In this document: positions 48,502 through 56,342 of the stretch, piece after piece
How the letters are laid out: every line of letters starts with the position of its first letter
How positions within the stretch are numbered: position 1 is the stretch's first letter
From: Streptococcus mitis NCTC 12261
GTDB taxonomy: Bacteria; Bacillota; Bacilli; Lactobacillales; Streptococcaceae
Direction: 5' to 3'
Assembly (NCBI RefSeq): GCF_000148585.2
Contig: NZ_CP028414.1
Location: 1,665,501-1,729,500, forward strand
DNA: 64,000 nucleotides
Made by a program: the position numbers and the translations under genes
Notes under the pieces: generated by a model
Database searches by the model: none
Seen by the model: the letters and a program-made list of their open reading frames with translations, nothing else
What the model was told of the DNA's origin: nothing

Positions 48502-49752
48502 TCAATTTATCTGCTCATGCCCCAGTAGATAGCCCCGTACCTCTGAGATAAAATAGAGAGAACCTGTAACGAACAACAAATCCTGGACATCTACTCTTGC
48601 TTCAAAATTGCTAATAAATTCTCGGTAAGAAGGAACTATATCGTAACCTGTTACATCTGTTTCATCCAAAGAACCTTGATAGTCAAAGCCTGTCACCTTG
48701 AGTTCCACCTGAGGCAAATTCTCAGTCAAGTAACCCAACATCCCTTGATAATCCTTCCGTTTCAAGGCTCCAAATAGGATTTGAGGCCGATATCCTTCCT
48801 GCTCTTTTTCTTTAATAAATTCAACCAAGCGAGTCAAGGCAGGGAGGTTATGAGCACCGTCCAAGTAAATCTGAGGGCAAATACGCTCCAAACGCCCAGC
48901 CCAATGGGTCTTCTCCAAAGCCTGTCTTACAACCTGCTCATCAACAACTTCCTTTCCTTCCCTCATAAAGAGAAGAAACGTTTGTAGCGCCAAGGCCGCA
49001 TTTTCCTGCTGATAAGCTCCTTCCAAACCTATTTTCAACTGTGAAAGGTTAGCCAAAGAGCTTGAAAAATTCCCATTCAGCATTGAAAAATCTTGGCCTG
49101 CCTGATAAAGGTCAACAGCTAAAGAGTCTGCTTTTTTCTGACAAACAAGCCTAGCTTCTGAAGGCAACTTAGCAATCACTGCCTTTTTACCAGCCTTAAA
49201 AATACCAGCTTTCTGCTCTGCAATTGCTGCTATATTGTCACCCAGAGTCTCCTGATGGTCAAGTCCGATGGAGGTGATGACAGCAATCTCTCCAATTACC
49301 ACATTGGTTGTGTCAAGTAAGCCACCAATTCCCACTTCTAATAGAACTAAATCCACCTCTTGCTCTCTAAAATAAAGAAAAGCAATCAAGGTCAGCAATT
49401 CAAAAAAGGACAACTGATCATGGGTTTGCAGAAGCATTTTCTCCATCTCCTTGACCTGATTAGCCAAACGAATGAAGTCTGCATCAGCTATTGGTTGCCC
49501 GTTAATGCAGATTCGATCATTGATAGAGACGATATGAGGGGAAGTAAAGGTCGCAACTTTTTTGTCATGCCCCATAAATAACTCCCTCATAAAAGCAATG
49601 GTAGATCCTTTTCCATTAGTTCCTGTTACGTGGATAATAGGATAAGACTTCTCGGGATTCCCCAACAAATCCACCGCTTGTTGCATTCGGCCCAAACCTG
49701 ATCGAAAATTCAAACCAATCCGACTATGAAGCCATTCTTCTACTTCAAACAT
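48502..49752 (-). CDS. folC: folylpolyglutamate synthase / dihydrofolate synthase
   Basis: 416 residues. Mur-ligase fold with P-loop TGTNGKGST (43-51), the lysine/metal segment VGIGGLLDTTNV and SIGLDHQETLG. It adds glutamates to folates. The start is ATG 49752, six bases after AAGGAG; the frame continues 13 codons upstream but lacks an SD there. Closely upstream lies a terminator that separates it from the ireB operon. Confidence 0.95.
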   Translation of the reverse strand: MFEVEEWLHSRIGLNFRSGLGRMQQAVDLLGNPEKSYPIIHVTGTNGKGSTIAFMRELFMGHDKKVATFTSPHIVSINDRICINGQPIADADFIRLANQVKEMEKMLLQTHDQLSFFELLTLIAFLYFREQEVDLVLLEVGIGGLLDTTNVVIGEIAVITSIGLDHQETLGDNIAAIAEQKAGIFKAGKKAVIAKLPSEARLVCQKKADSLAVDLYQAGQDFSMLNGNFSSSLANLSQLKIGLEGAYQQENAALALQTFLLFMREGKEVVDEQVVRQALEKTHWAGRLERICPQIYLDGAHNLPALTRLVEFIKEKEQEGYRPQILFGALKRKDYQGMLGYLTENLPQVELKVTGFDYQGSLDETDVTGYDIVPSYREFISNFEARVDVQDLLFVTGSLYFISEVRGYLLGHEQIN

Positions 49753-49810
49753 ATACATCTCCTTAATTACAGGTTCAATCAACTGCCTCAATAAAGTCTC
49801 ATAACTAACA

Positions 49811-49841
49811 AAAACGAGGCCAGGATTTTCGTCCCGACCTC
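49811..49841 (-). terminator. terminator after the ireB-ruvX operon
   Basis: GAGGTCGGGA / TCCTGGCCTC hairpin followed by GTTTTTGTTAG on the minus strand. Confidence 0.75.
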
Positions 49842-49891
49842 TTACCTGGTTAGCTAATAACTAGCTACTATGAATATTAGCTTGGGGTAAA

Positions 49892-49906
49892 ACATCCACT
49901 GGATGT
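49892..49906. repeat. palindrome with TCCACTGGA core, copy 1
   Basis: ACATCCACTGGATGT, arms of 7. Lies in the 3' UTR of the DUF1292 gene. Confidence 0.6.
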
Positions 49907-49936
49907 GCCTGCGTTTCTAATTTCTAGCGCAGTGCT

Positions 49937-49959
49937 AAACACGTCCACTGGACGTGTTT
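49937..49959. repeat. palindrome with TCCACTGGA core, copy 2
   Basis: Arms of 11 (AAACACGTCCA and complement) around one C. It overlaps the stop codon of the DUF1292 gene. Related palindromes are at 49892 and 12665. Confidence 0.65.
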
Positions 49960-50263
49960 ACTCCTCCATAAAGCTGTTGAAGACTTCTTCAATCATGTTC
50001 CATTCGTCTTCTGAGTCTTCTGGGATTGGTTGCAATTCGCCTTCTGTTCCATCTTCGTTTTCGATGAATGAGTAAGCTTGGATTTCAACTTGTCCGTCTT
50101 CGTCTTCTTCTGCGTTAACTGGTACTAGAAGAACATAGTTTTTACCAAATTCTTCTTTTCCGTCAATGGTCAAAAGGATTTCAAACAAGGTTTCATTTCC
50201 TTGTTCATCTACTAGTGTGATTAGTTCACGTTCTTCGTGGTCGTGGTTATGATCGTGTGACAT
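49958..50263 (-). CDS. DUF1292 family protein (YrzB-like)
   Basis: 101 residues with His/Asp/Glu-rich start ([12 protein letters not shown]) and very acidic composition throughout. The family is conserved in Firmicutes next to ruvX and ireB. Function unknown; the His-Asp N-terminus could bind metal. 15 bases after ruvX, GGAGAGGC before the ATG. Confidence 0.9.
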   Translation of the reverse strand: MSHDHNHDHEERELITLVDEQGNETLFEILLTIDGKEEFGKNYVLLVPVNAEEDEDGQVEIQAYSFIENEDGTEGELQPIPEDSEDEWNMIEEVFNSFMEE

Positions 50264-50278
50264 AGCCTCTCCTTTATA

Positions 50279-50698
50279 TTAAAATTTTCTATCTAAATAG
50301 TTTTGTAAAATCAGCTGAGCTGCTAACTTATCAATGACTTTTTTGCGCTTATTGCGACTAATATCTGCTTGTTCAATCAACATGCGCTCTGCGGCAACTG
50401 TTGTCAAGCGTTCATCTTGATAGTCTACTGGTAAACCAAAAAGCTCTTCTAGCTTTGCTCCGTAGGCTTGACTAGCTTCCACGCGCGGTCCGCTTGTATT
50501 GTTCATGTTTTTAGGCAAGCCCACTACAAATCGTTCCACCTTGTAAGTATCAACCAACTCCTTAACGCGGTCAAAACCAAATTGACCTTGCTCCTCATTG
50601 ATTTGGATGATTTCAAGTCCTTGAGCTGTAAAACCAAGCGGATCGCTAATGGCCACCCCTACCGTTTTTGAACCGACGTCCAATCCCATAATTCTCAT
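50279..50698 (-). CDS. ruvX: RuvX/YqgF family putative pre-16S rRNA nuclease
   Basis: 139 residues, RNase H-like fold ([20 protein letters not shown] with Asp7; [15 protein letters not shown]). Homologues mature the 5' end of 16S rRNA; the Holliday-junction role implied by the old name is less well supported. It starts three bases after ireB. Confidence 0.93.
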   Translation of the reverse strand: MRIMGLDVGSKTVGVAISDPLGFTAQGLEIIQINEEQGQFGFDRVKELVDTYKVERFVVGLPKNMNNTSGPRVEASQAYGAKLEELFGLPVDYQDERLTTVAAERMLIEQADISRNKRKKVIDKLAAQLILQNYLDRKF

Positions 50699-50701
50699 AG
50701 G

Positions 50702-50968
50702 TTATAGATCGACTCCTTGTCCTTTAAGGTAGTAGCGGACCAATTCTTCAACGATTTCATCGCGCTCATACTTACGGATTTGATTTCGTGCATTATTATA
50801 ACGAGGAACGTAGGCAGGGTCTCCACTCAATACGTAACCTACGATTTGGTTAATCGGGTTATAACCCTTATCGTTCAACGAAGCATAAACATCAGTCAGA
50901 GTTTCGCTAATTTCTTTTTTATTGGAATCGTCCAATTTAAAACGTACTGTTTCTTCAGTAAATCCCAT
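50702..50968 (-). CDS. IreB family regulatory phosphoprotein (UPF0297)
   Basis: 88 residues ([20 protein letters not shown]). In Enterococcus the homologue IreB is phosphorylated by the Ser/Thr kinase IreK and controls cephalosporin resistance; the Thr residues near the N-terminus (Thr4, Thr7) match that region. First gene of the ireB-ruvX-DUF1292 operon, AAAGAGGGTG before the ATG. Confidence 0.92.
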
Positions 50969-50998
50969 TCTAACACCCTCTTTCCTTAGAATAGTACC

Positions 50999-51027
50999 AT
51001 TATAGCATAATTCCTTACGTTCTACAA
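50999..51027 (-). promoter_or_regulatory. promoter of the ireB-ruvX operon
   Basis: Minus strand TTGTAG (51022-51027), 17 bases, TATAAT (50999-51004) with extended TGC. Confidence 0.75.
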
Positions 51028-51054
51028 TTCAGGCAGTCTATTTATTTGGATTTT

Positions 51055-51624
51055 CTACTGTTCTGTCGCGCCATTTGCCAATCTGTCTGAAATATATTTA
51101 CTTGGTTCATTCTTCAAGAGATTTTCTAAACCAATGTTCTTCAAATATTCTAACTGAGAAGCCTTCTTGACATCCAGAACTTGAAAATCAAAACTAGTGG
51201 TTGTTTGAAGTTCTGTTGCGCTCAATAGTTTGGTTTCAAGCTTAAATCCTGCTAATTTACGAGCTTCTATGATAGCCTCATCCTTCTCCTCCGCCTCGAG
51301 AAGAGCTTTTTGAGTTTCTTCCACTCCATGTTGGTCAATATAGGTCTTCAATTCATCAGAGACTGGACGCTTTTGTTGAATCGTTAAGCTCAAAAAAGTC
51401 TTATCTTTGTAAGTAATGGTTTGGGTTTGCTGGCTGCCATCATCTGACTTGGGCAAGACCAAAGTCTTGGTCACAACTGTATTCTTCTCGGCATTTTCAA
51501 TAACTGGCAACGCCGACTGAAGCGTATCCTTTTCTGTTTTTGTAGCTGTTCCAGTTTCTTTTTTCTGTCCACAACCAACTAGGACAAAAAGGAAAGCTAG
51601 ACTAACAAGAACTATTTTTTTCAT
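51055..51624 (-). CDS. hypothetical lipoprotein (DUF1307-like)
   Basis: 189 residues with lipobox LVGC after a short signal. The body alternates charged helices and strands (TITYKDKTFLSLTIQQKRPV; FKLETKLLSATELQTTTSFD) without catalytic motif. It corresponds by position to a conserved pneumococcal lipoprotein. AAGAAAGAAATG precedes the start. Function unknown. Confidence 0.82.
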   Translation of the reverse strand: MKKIVLVSLAFLFVLVGCGQKKETGTATKTEKDTLQSALPVIENAEKNTVVTKTLVLPKSDDGSQQTQTITYKDKTFLSLTIQQKRPVSDELKTYIDQHGVEETQKALLEAEEKDEAIIEARKLAGFKLETKLLSATELQTTTSFDFQVLDVKKASQLEYLKNIGLENLLKNEPSKYISDRLANGATEQ

Positions 51625-51649
51625 TTCTTTCTTCTTTCTTTTTGAAATT

Positions 51650-51678
51650 AAAATAAGACTGGGAGTTGCTCCCAGCCT
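51650..51678 (-). terminator. terminator after spx
   Basis: GGCTGGGAG / CTCCCAGTC with a CAA loop followed by TTATTTT on the minus strand. Confidence 0.85.
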
Positions 51679-51684
51679 TGATGT

Positions 51685-52083
51685 TTATAGAGCTGCACGC
51701 AAACGTGCTTCTGCATTTTCTACATTACGGACAGAGCGTGGTAGGAAGGCACGAATATCATCTTCCTTATAGCCAACTTGTAGGCGTTTTTCATCCACAA
51801 GAATTGGGCTCTTTAAAATTCTCGGTGTTTCCATAATCAGATTGAGGACTTCATTGACACTCAAATCTTCAATATCCACTCCAAGGGCTTTGGCATAGCG
51901 ATTTTTAGATGAAACGATGCTGGCTATTCCGTTATCTGTTTTGGTTAGAATATCCAGTAATTCTTCTCTCGTAATTCCTTCTTTACCAAGATTTTGTTCT
52001 TTATAACTTAACTGGTGGGCATTGAGCCAGGTTTTTGCTTTTTTACAGCTAGTACAACTTGAGACTGTATAAATTTTAATCAT
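51685..52083 (-). CDS. spx: Spx-family transcriptional regulator
   Basis: 132 residues, thioredoxin-like (ArsC) fold that binds the alpha C-terminal domain of RNA polymerase and responds to oxidative stress. Redox switch CTSC (Cys10, Cys13). The segment SKNRYAKALG occupies the alpha-subunit-binding region. Streptococci have two Spx proteins; the place next to uvrA suggests the second, SpxA2, but I cannot decide from sequence alone. Extended -10 promoter (TATAAT at 52125-52130). Confidence 0.93.
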   Translation of the reverse strand: MIKIYTVSSCTSCKKAKTWLNAHQLSYKEQNLGKEGITREELLDILTKTDNGIASIVSSKNRYAKALGVDIEDLSVNEVLNLIMETPRILKSPILVDEKRLQVGYKEDDIRAFLPRSVRNVENAEARLRAAL

Positions 52084-52124
52084 GTACCTACCCCTTTCGC
52101 TACATGTTACTATCAGTTTAGTCT

Positions 52125-52130
52125 ATTATA
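52125..52130 (-). promoter_or_regulatory. extended -10 promoter of spx
   Basis: TGGTATAAT on the minus strand, 41 bases before the ATG. Confidence 0.6.
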
Positions 52131-52217
52131 CCATAAAAAACATCCGACTTGCGACCTATTTTTAAATTTTTTAACTTTTTTCGTCATTTTCGTACTTTTT
52201 TCTTGACAAAATGAAAT

Positions 52218-54878
52218 TTACAGCCATTCTTGATATTTCTTGATATAGATTTTTTTCACAATTGTCACGCTAATCATATACAAAATAATGATGAAAAGTA
52301 AAAAGATGAAATAAATCGGTTTTAATGGAGTTAGATGAAGTAGGATTGCGAGTGGACTGTAGGGAAGGAAGGTCACAAAGGCTGCAGCCAATAAGGTTGT
52401 CACAAGGACTAGCCAAGCTGGACGACTTTGTAAAAAGGGAATTTTGGCTGAACGCAGCATATGGATAACCATGGTCTGTGACCACATGGACTCGATAAAC
52501 CAACCTGTCTGAAACAAGACAATAAATTCTACGGCAGACTCTGCCCCATGAACATAAGCTTGACCTGTTGTCATGGGTACAATGATAAAATAAAGCAAAA
52601 TAAAGGTCAAAATATCAAAGGCAGAAGAGATAGGTCCCATCCAAATCATGAAACGTGTGATGGACCTAGCTTCCCAGGTATGCGGATTTCTCAAAAAATC
52701 TTTGTCCACCTTGTCAAAAGGCAAGGCGATACAAGATAAATCATAGACTAGATTTAGGATAATCAAATGGACTGGCGCCATTGGTAAAAATGGTAAAAAT
52801 ATTCCAGAGACTAATAGGGATAAGATATTTCCAAAATTAGAACTCACTGTCATTTTGATATATTTGGTCATATTGGCATAGACCTTACGCCCTTCAACAA
52901 GTCCTTTTTCAAGCACCATGAGATCCTTATCAAGTAGGATAACATCCGCTGTTTCTTTGGCAATATCTACTGCTGTATCAACAGAAATCCCCACATCTGC
53001 AACTTTCATAGAAGGAGCATCATTGATCCCATCTCCCATATAGCCAACAGCATGACCATTAGCCTTAAATTGCAAAATAATTCGTGCTTTTTGGTCAGGA
53101 GAAAGTTTGGCAAAGACTGTTACCTCCTCCACGGCTTGAGCCAATTCTTGATTACTCATCTGATCAATTTCAGATCCTAACAGCATCTGATTGATATCTA
53201 AACCAACCTTTTCACAGACTGCTTGGGTAACTTTCTCGTTGTCTCCCGTCAAAATCTTTGTTTGAACCCCATGTTCTAACAGAGCCTTAATTGCTGGTGC
53301 TGCAGATGGTTTAGGAGGATCTAGGAAGGCTAAATAACCAGTTAGAATCATATCCCCTTCATCATCAACTGTATAGGCATGACCTTCCCTCAAACCTGAC
53401 TTATAGGCCACTCCCAAGACACGTAAACCTTGTTGATTTAGTTGTCGGACTTCCTCTAAAATCTCTTCTCTAATAGCATCTGTCAAGGGAGTAATCACTC
53501 CTTGGTATTCCGCATGACTGGAAATCGTCAACATTTCCTCTAGGGCACCCTTGGTTACCAAACTAACAACTTCGTGTTCATCCTTAACGATAACACTCAT
53601 CCGTCTACGTTCAAAATCAAAGGGAAGCTCATCTATTTTTTGAAAAGTTTGATCCAGATTTTGTAAGAGGGTGTGTTCTTTGGCTTCCTTTTCAGTCCGT
53701 TTGATGATAGCTCTGTCCATCAAATTTTTCAAGCCCGTTTGAAAATAAGAATTGAGATAAGCTCGTCTCAAGACGGTCAAATCCAAGCGTCCGTGGATGT
53801 CCAAGGGATATTCAAGGACAATTTCGTCTTGGGTTAGAGTTCCTGTCTTATCTGTACACAAAATATCAATCGCCCCTAAGTCCTGTATGGCATTGAGTTT
53901 CTTGATAACCACTTTTTCCTTGGCCATAATGATGGAGCCTTTTGCTAGACTGGCCGTGATAATCATAGGAAGCATCTCAGGTGTTAATCCGACACCAACA
54001 CTCAAAGCAAATACGCCAGCTTCCAGCCAGTCACCATCTGTTAAACCATTGGACAAGAAAACGATGGGCACCATGACCAGCATCAAACGAATCAAGAGCC
54101 ACGAAATACTATTCATCTCCCGCTCAAACGAAGTAGGCTCTTCATAGGTGTTCAAAGTCTGCTCAATGGCTCCCATCATGGTATCATCACCAACTGCTAA
54201 AACCACGGCCTTGGCACTACCAGATAAGACATTGGTTCCCATAAAGGCGAGCGCTTCTGCTTCTAGCAGACTATCAGATTGTTGAACTGTTGCCTTGGTC
54301 AAGGCCAATTTTTCAACCGATTCACTTTCACCTGTCAAGCCCGACTGTTGTACAAAGAAATCGCGCGACTCAAATAAAAGAAGATCTGCTGGAATCATGT
54401 CTCCAGCGCTTAATTTAACCACGTCACCCACTACCAAATCATCGATAGGTACTTCTTGGATTTCTCCTTGACGAATGACAGTCGCTGTGTTGACAATCAT
54501 TTTTGATAGATTAGTCGCAGCCTTATCACTACGGAGTTCTTGGACAAAGCGTATGCCACCAGAAATGAGGACTAGGACAACGATGATAATGGAAGTTGTC
54601 GGATCTTCTTGACCTGGTTTTGCCAACCAGACATTGGTCACCAAGGAAATCACGGCGATGACCAGTAAGATGATCGTAAAAGGATTGATAATGGATTCGT
54701 AAATCTTTTTGAGGATACTTTCTTCTTGACCCTTTGTGATGGTATTTTCGCCATATAGGTCACGATTTTTCTCCACCTGCTCCTCAGTCAAGCCTGTTAG
54801 ACTTGTCTTATAAAAAGATAGAGTTTCGTTTAAAGATGTATGAATAGCTGTTGCTAATCTTTCTTTTGTAGTTTTCAT
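52218..54878 (-). CDS. mgtA: magnesium-translocating P-type ATPase
   Basis: 886 residues of the P3B (MgtA/MgtB) class that imports Mg2+. There are ten membrane segments, the phosphorylation motif CTDKTGTLTQ near 340, the TGES actuator loop (SGLTGESESVE), the hinge GDGINDAPSMKVADVG and the C-terminal MgtA helices (HLIILNLVYDLSCIALPFDKVD). The start ATG 54878 follows TAGGAGAAACC. It is the only gene of its transcript, behind a leader of about 350 nt that holds an M-box riboswitch and a leader peptide. Unlike CorA (encoded at 59298), this importer is used when Mg2+ is scarce. Confidence 0.95.
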   Translation of the reverse strand: MKTTKERLATAIHTSLNETLSFYKTSLTGLTEEQVEKNRDLYGENTITKGQEESILKKIYESIINPFTIILLVIAVISLVTNVWLAKPGQEDPTTSIIIVVLVLISGGIRFVQELRSDKAATNLSKMIVNTATVIRQGEIQEVPIDDLVVGDVVKLSAGDMIPADLLLFESRDFFVQQSGLTGESESVEKLALTKATVQQSDSLLEAEALAFMGTNVLSGSAKAVVLAVGDDTMMGAIEQTLNTYEEPTSFEREMNSISWLLIRLMLVMVPIVFLSNGLTDGDWLEAGVFALSVGVGLTPEMLPMIITASLAKGSIIMAKEKVVIKKLNAIQDLGAIDILCTDKTGTLTQDEIVLEYPLDIHGRLDLTVLRRAYLNSYFQTGLKNLMDRAIIKRTEKEAKEHTLLQNLDQTFQKIDELPFDFERRRMSVIVKDEHEVVSLVTKGALEEMLTISSHAEYQGVITPLTDAIREEILEEVRQLNQQGLRVLGVAYKSGLREGHAYTVDDEGDMILTGYLAFLDPPKPSAAPAIKALLEHGVQTKILTGDNEKVTQAVCEKVGLDINQMLLGSEIDQMSNQELAQAVEEVTVFAKLSPDQKARIILQFKANGHAVGYMGDGINDAPSMKVADVGISVDTAVDIAKETADVILLDKDLMVLEKGLVEGRKVYANMTKYIKMTVSSNFGNILSLLVSGIFLPFLPMAPVHLIILNLVYDLSCIALPFDKVDKDFLRNPHTWEARSITRFMIWMGPISSAFDILTFILLYFIIVPMTTGQAYVHGAESAVEFIVLFQTGWFIESMWSQTMVIHMLRSAKIPFLQSRPAWLVLVTTLLAAAFVTFLPYSPLAILLHLTPLKPIYFIFLLFIIILYMISVTIVKKIYIKKYQEWL

Positions 54879-54890
54879 TGGTTTCTCCTA

Positions 54891-54920
54891 TCTGTATGAA
54901 TGATGTGTTTCATACACAGA
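54891..54920 (-). promoter_or_regulatory. hairpin B before the mgtA ribosome binding site
   Basis: In RNA sense, TCTGTGTATGAA (54909-54920) pairs with TTCATACAGA (54891-54900), a 10-bp stem with a 2-base bulge and an 8-base loop. It ends one base before the TAGGAG of mgtA. Its 5' arm is also the 3' arm of hairpin A, so the two exclude each other. Confidence 0.65.
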
Positions 54921-54974
54921 GACCAATCACTTTATAAGGGCAGAATGACACAAATCAGCGATTGGCTGTGTATG
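54911..54974 (-). promoter_or_regulatory. hairpin A joining the leader ORF to the mgtA spacer
   Basis: In RNA sense, CATACACAG-CCAATC (54974-54960, codons 10-15 of the leader ORF) pairs perfectly with GATTGG-TCT-CTGTGTATG (54928-54911): 9 plus 6 base pairs separated by a 3-base bulge, loop of 31 bases. A ribosome on codons 10-15 prevents hairpin A and permits hairpin B. This is the logic of an attenuator. Confidence 0.65.
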
Positions 54975-55003
54975 TGCGGTTCCGGATGATCGTCAATTTG
55001 CAT
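54932..55003 (-). CDS. mgtA leader peptide (23 codons)
   Basis: Starts at ATG 55003, seven bases after a near-perfect AAAGGAG, and ends at TAA 54932, 54 bases before mgtA. The peptide begins M-Q-I-D-D-H-P-E-P-H-I-H and ends in a hydrophobic stretch. Alternation of acidic residues and prolines near the N-terminus is the feature that makes Salmonella/E. coli MgtL destabilise ribosomes at low Mg2+. Codons 10-15 form one arm of a long-range hairpin with the mgtA 5' region. No sequence homology to MgtL is claimed; the analogy is in composition, position and target gene. Confidence 0.7.
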   Translation of the reverse strand: MQIDDHPEPHIHSQSLICVILPL

Positions 55004-55037
55004 CGTCTATCTCCTTTCTTTGATTTAAACAGTAGAA

Positions 55038-55062
55038 AATCCCACCATAAAATGGCAGGATT
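55038..55062 (-). terminator. terminator-like hairpin after the M-box
   Basis: AATCCTGCCA / TGGTGGGATT arms (all ten positions pair, with G-U pairs) and a 5-base loop, followed by TTTCTACTGTTT. The expression platform of the riboswitch probably folds this stem when Mg2+ is bound. The T-run is interrupted. Confidence 0.65.
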
Positions 55063-55084
55063 AAAAAACTAATTATCTGTTTTT

Positions 55085-55222
55085 CGTTCAAGCTTTAACT
55101 CCATAGGGCAATGTAATGAGCTTAGTCTTGGCCTTCGCGACCAGGACTGTTGACCAACGAGTAGTGTCTCCACTGCTTTGCGGTAGTCATCCGTATCCCT
55201 ATGGTAGCCTCACCTACCGTTT
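55085..55222 (-). promoter_or_regulatory. M-box (ykoK) magnesium riboswitch
   Basis: In RNA sense the leader contains GGTAGGTGAGGCTACC, then GATACGGATGACTACCGC, then TTGGTCAACAG, a variable hairpin (GGTCGCGAAGGCC), GCCCTATGGAG and TTAAAGCTTGAACG. These are the conserved M-box blocks in the right order. M-box RNAs fold with Mg2+ and switch off Mg2+ importers. The downstream gene is mgtA. Confidence 0.92.
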
Positions 55223-55231
55223 TCGTTTTTC

Positions 55232-55260
55232 AGTATAAACCTTTAAAATTTAAAAGTCAA
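55232..55260 (-). promoter_or_regulatory. promoter of the mgtA leader
   Basis: Minus strand TTGACT (55255-55260), 17 bases, TATACT (55232-55237); start near 55225, just before the M-box. Confidence 0.85.
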
Positions 55261-55280
55261 TCATTTGAGTTGTTTAACTC

Positions 55281-56342
55281 TTAGATAACTATCAACTCTT
55301 TTGGAGCTAGGGTCAACAATTCACAACCGGTCTCTGTAATCAAGATATCATCCTCGATACGAACACCGTATTTGCCTTCTATATAGATACCTGGTTCATC
55401 GGTTAAGGCCATACCTGCCTTAATAATTTCTGTAGAAGTTTGGCTAAAGTAAGGTTCCTCATGAATATCCAGCCCAATACCGTGTCCAATACCGTGGGTA
55501 AAGTAGTCGCCATAGCCCGCCTCGATAATAATATCACGAGGGATTTTGTCAAAGTCTCGGAAACCTAATCCTGCCTTAGCCTGGTCAATCAAGGCTTGGT
55601 TGGCTTTCAAAACCGTATTGTAAATCTCCGCCTGCTCGTCGCTGACATGCCCCAGATAGATAGTCCGTGTCATATCACTGACATAGTGGTCATAAAGGCA
55701 ACCGAAGTCCATAGTAATGGCTTCTCCCAGCTCCACTGGTTTGTGCATAGGATGAGCATGAGGTTTGGAAGAGTTGATACCACTAGCTAGAATCGTATCA
55801 AAAGACAAGCCAGATGCTCCCAACTCACGCATACGGAAGTCAAGGAAGTTGGCAATCTCAATCTCAGTCTTTCCTGGTTTGATAAAGTCAAGCGCATCGC
55901 GGAAAGCTTGGTCTGAGATAGAACAAGCCTTGCGAATAGCTGCAATCTCTGCCTCGTCCTTAATCATTCGAAGACCTTCGACAAACTGAGTTTGTGGAAG
56001 CAAGTCAATTCCTTCAAAGGTTGCCTGCATACGGTGATAATAAGACACTGAAATCTCATCTTCAAAACCGATACGAGACAAGCCCATGTCCTTGACAATT
56101 CCTGCAATGACAGCCAATTCATCACGGTCTGCCACAATCTCAAAGCCACTGGTTTCTTGCTTAGCTGCAATGATATAGCGAGAGTCTGTCACCAAGACCT
56201 GACGGTCACGGCTGATAAAGACTGTTCCGTTTGAGCCCCAAAAACCAGTAAGGTAATAGACGTTTTTAAGGTTATTGATGATGATGCCATCTAGTTCTTT
56301 TTCTTGCATTTTAGCTAGAAATGCTTGTACACGTTTATTCAT
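55281..56342 (-). CDS. M24 family Xaa-Pro aminopeptidase/dipeptidase
   Basis: 353 residues. A creatinase-like N-domain (1-125) is followed by the pita-bread metallopeptidase with metal ligands in [17 protein letters not shown] (two Asp), [15 protein letters not shown] (His, Glu) and [11 protein letters not shown] (Glu). Cleaves peptides with proline in the second position. It overlaps the uvrA 3' end by 8 bases, so the two are coupled. GAAAGGAAAGTTACATC precedes the ATG. Confidence 0.93.
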   Translation of the reverse strand: MNKRVQAFLAKMQEKELDGIIINNLKNVYYLTGFWGSNGTVFISRDRQVLVTDSRYIIAAKQETSGFEIVADRDELAVIAGIVKDMGLSRIGFEDEISVSYYHRMQATFEGIDLLPQTQFVEGLRMIKDEAEIAAIRKACSISDQAFRDALDFIKPGKTEIEIANFLDFRMRELGASGLSFDTILASGINSSKPHAHPMHKPVELGEAITMDFGCLYDHYVSDMTRTIYLGHVSDEQAEIYNTVLKANQALIDQAKAGLGFRDFDKIPRDIIIEAGYGDYFTHGIGHGIGLDIHEEPYFSQTSTEIIKAGMALTDEPGIYIEGKYGVRIEDDILITETGCELLTLAPKELIVI

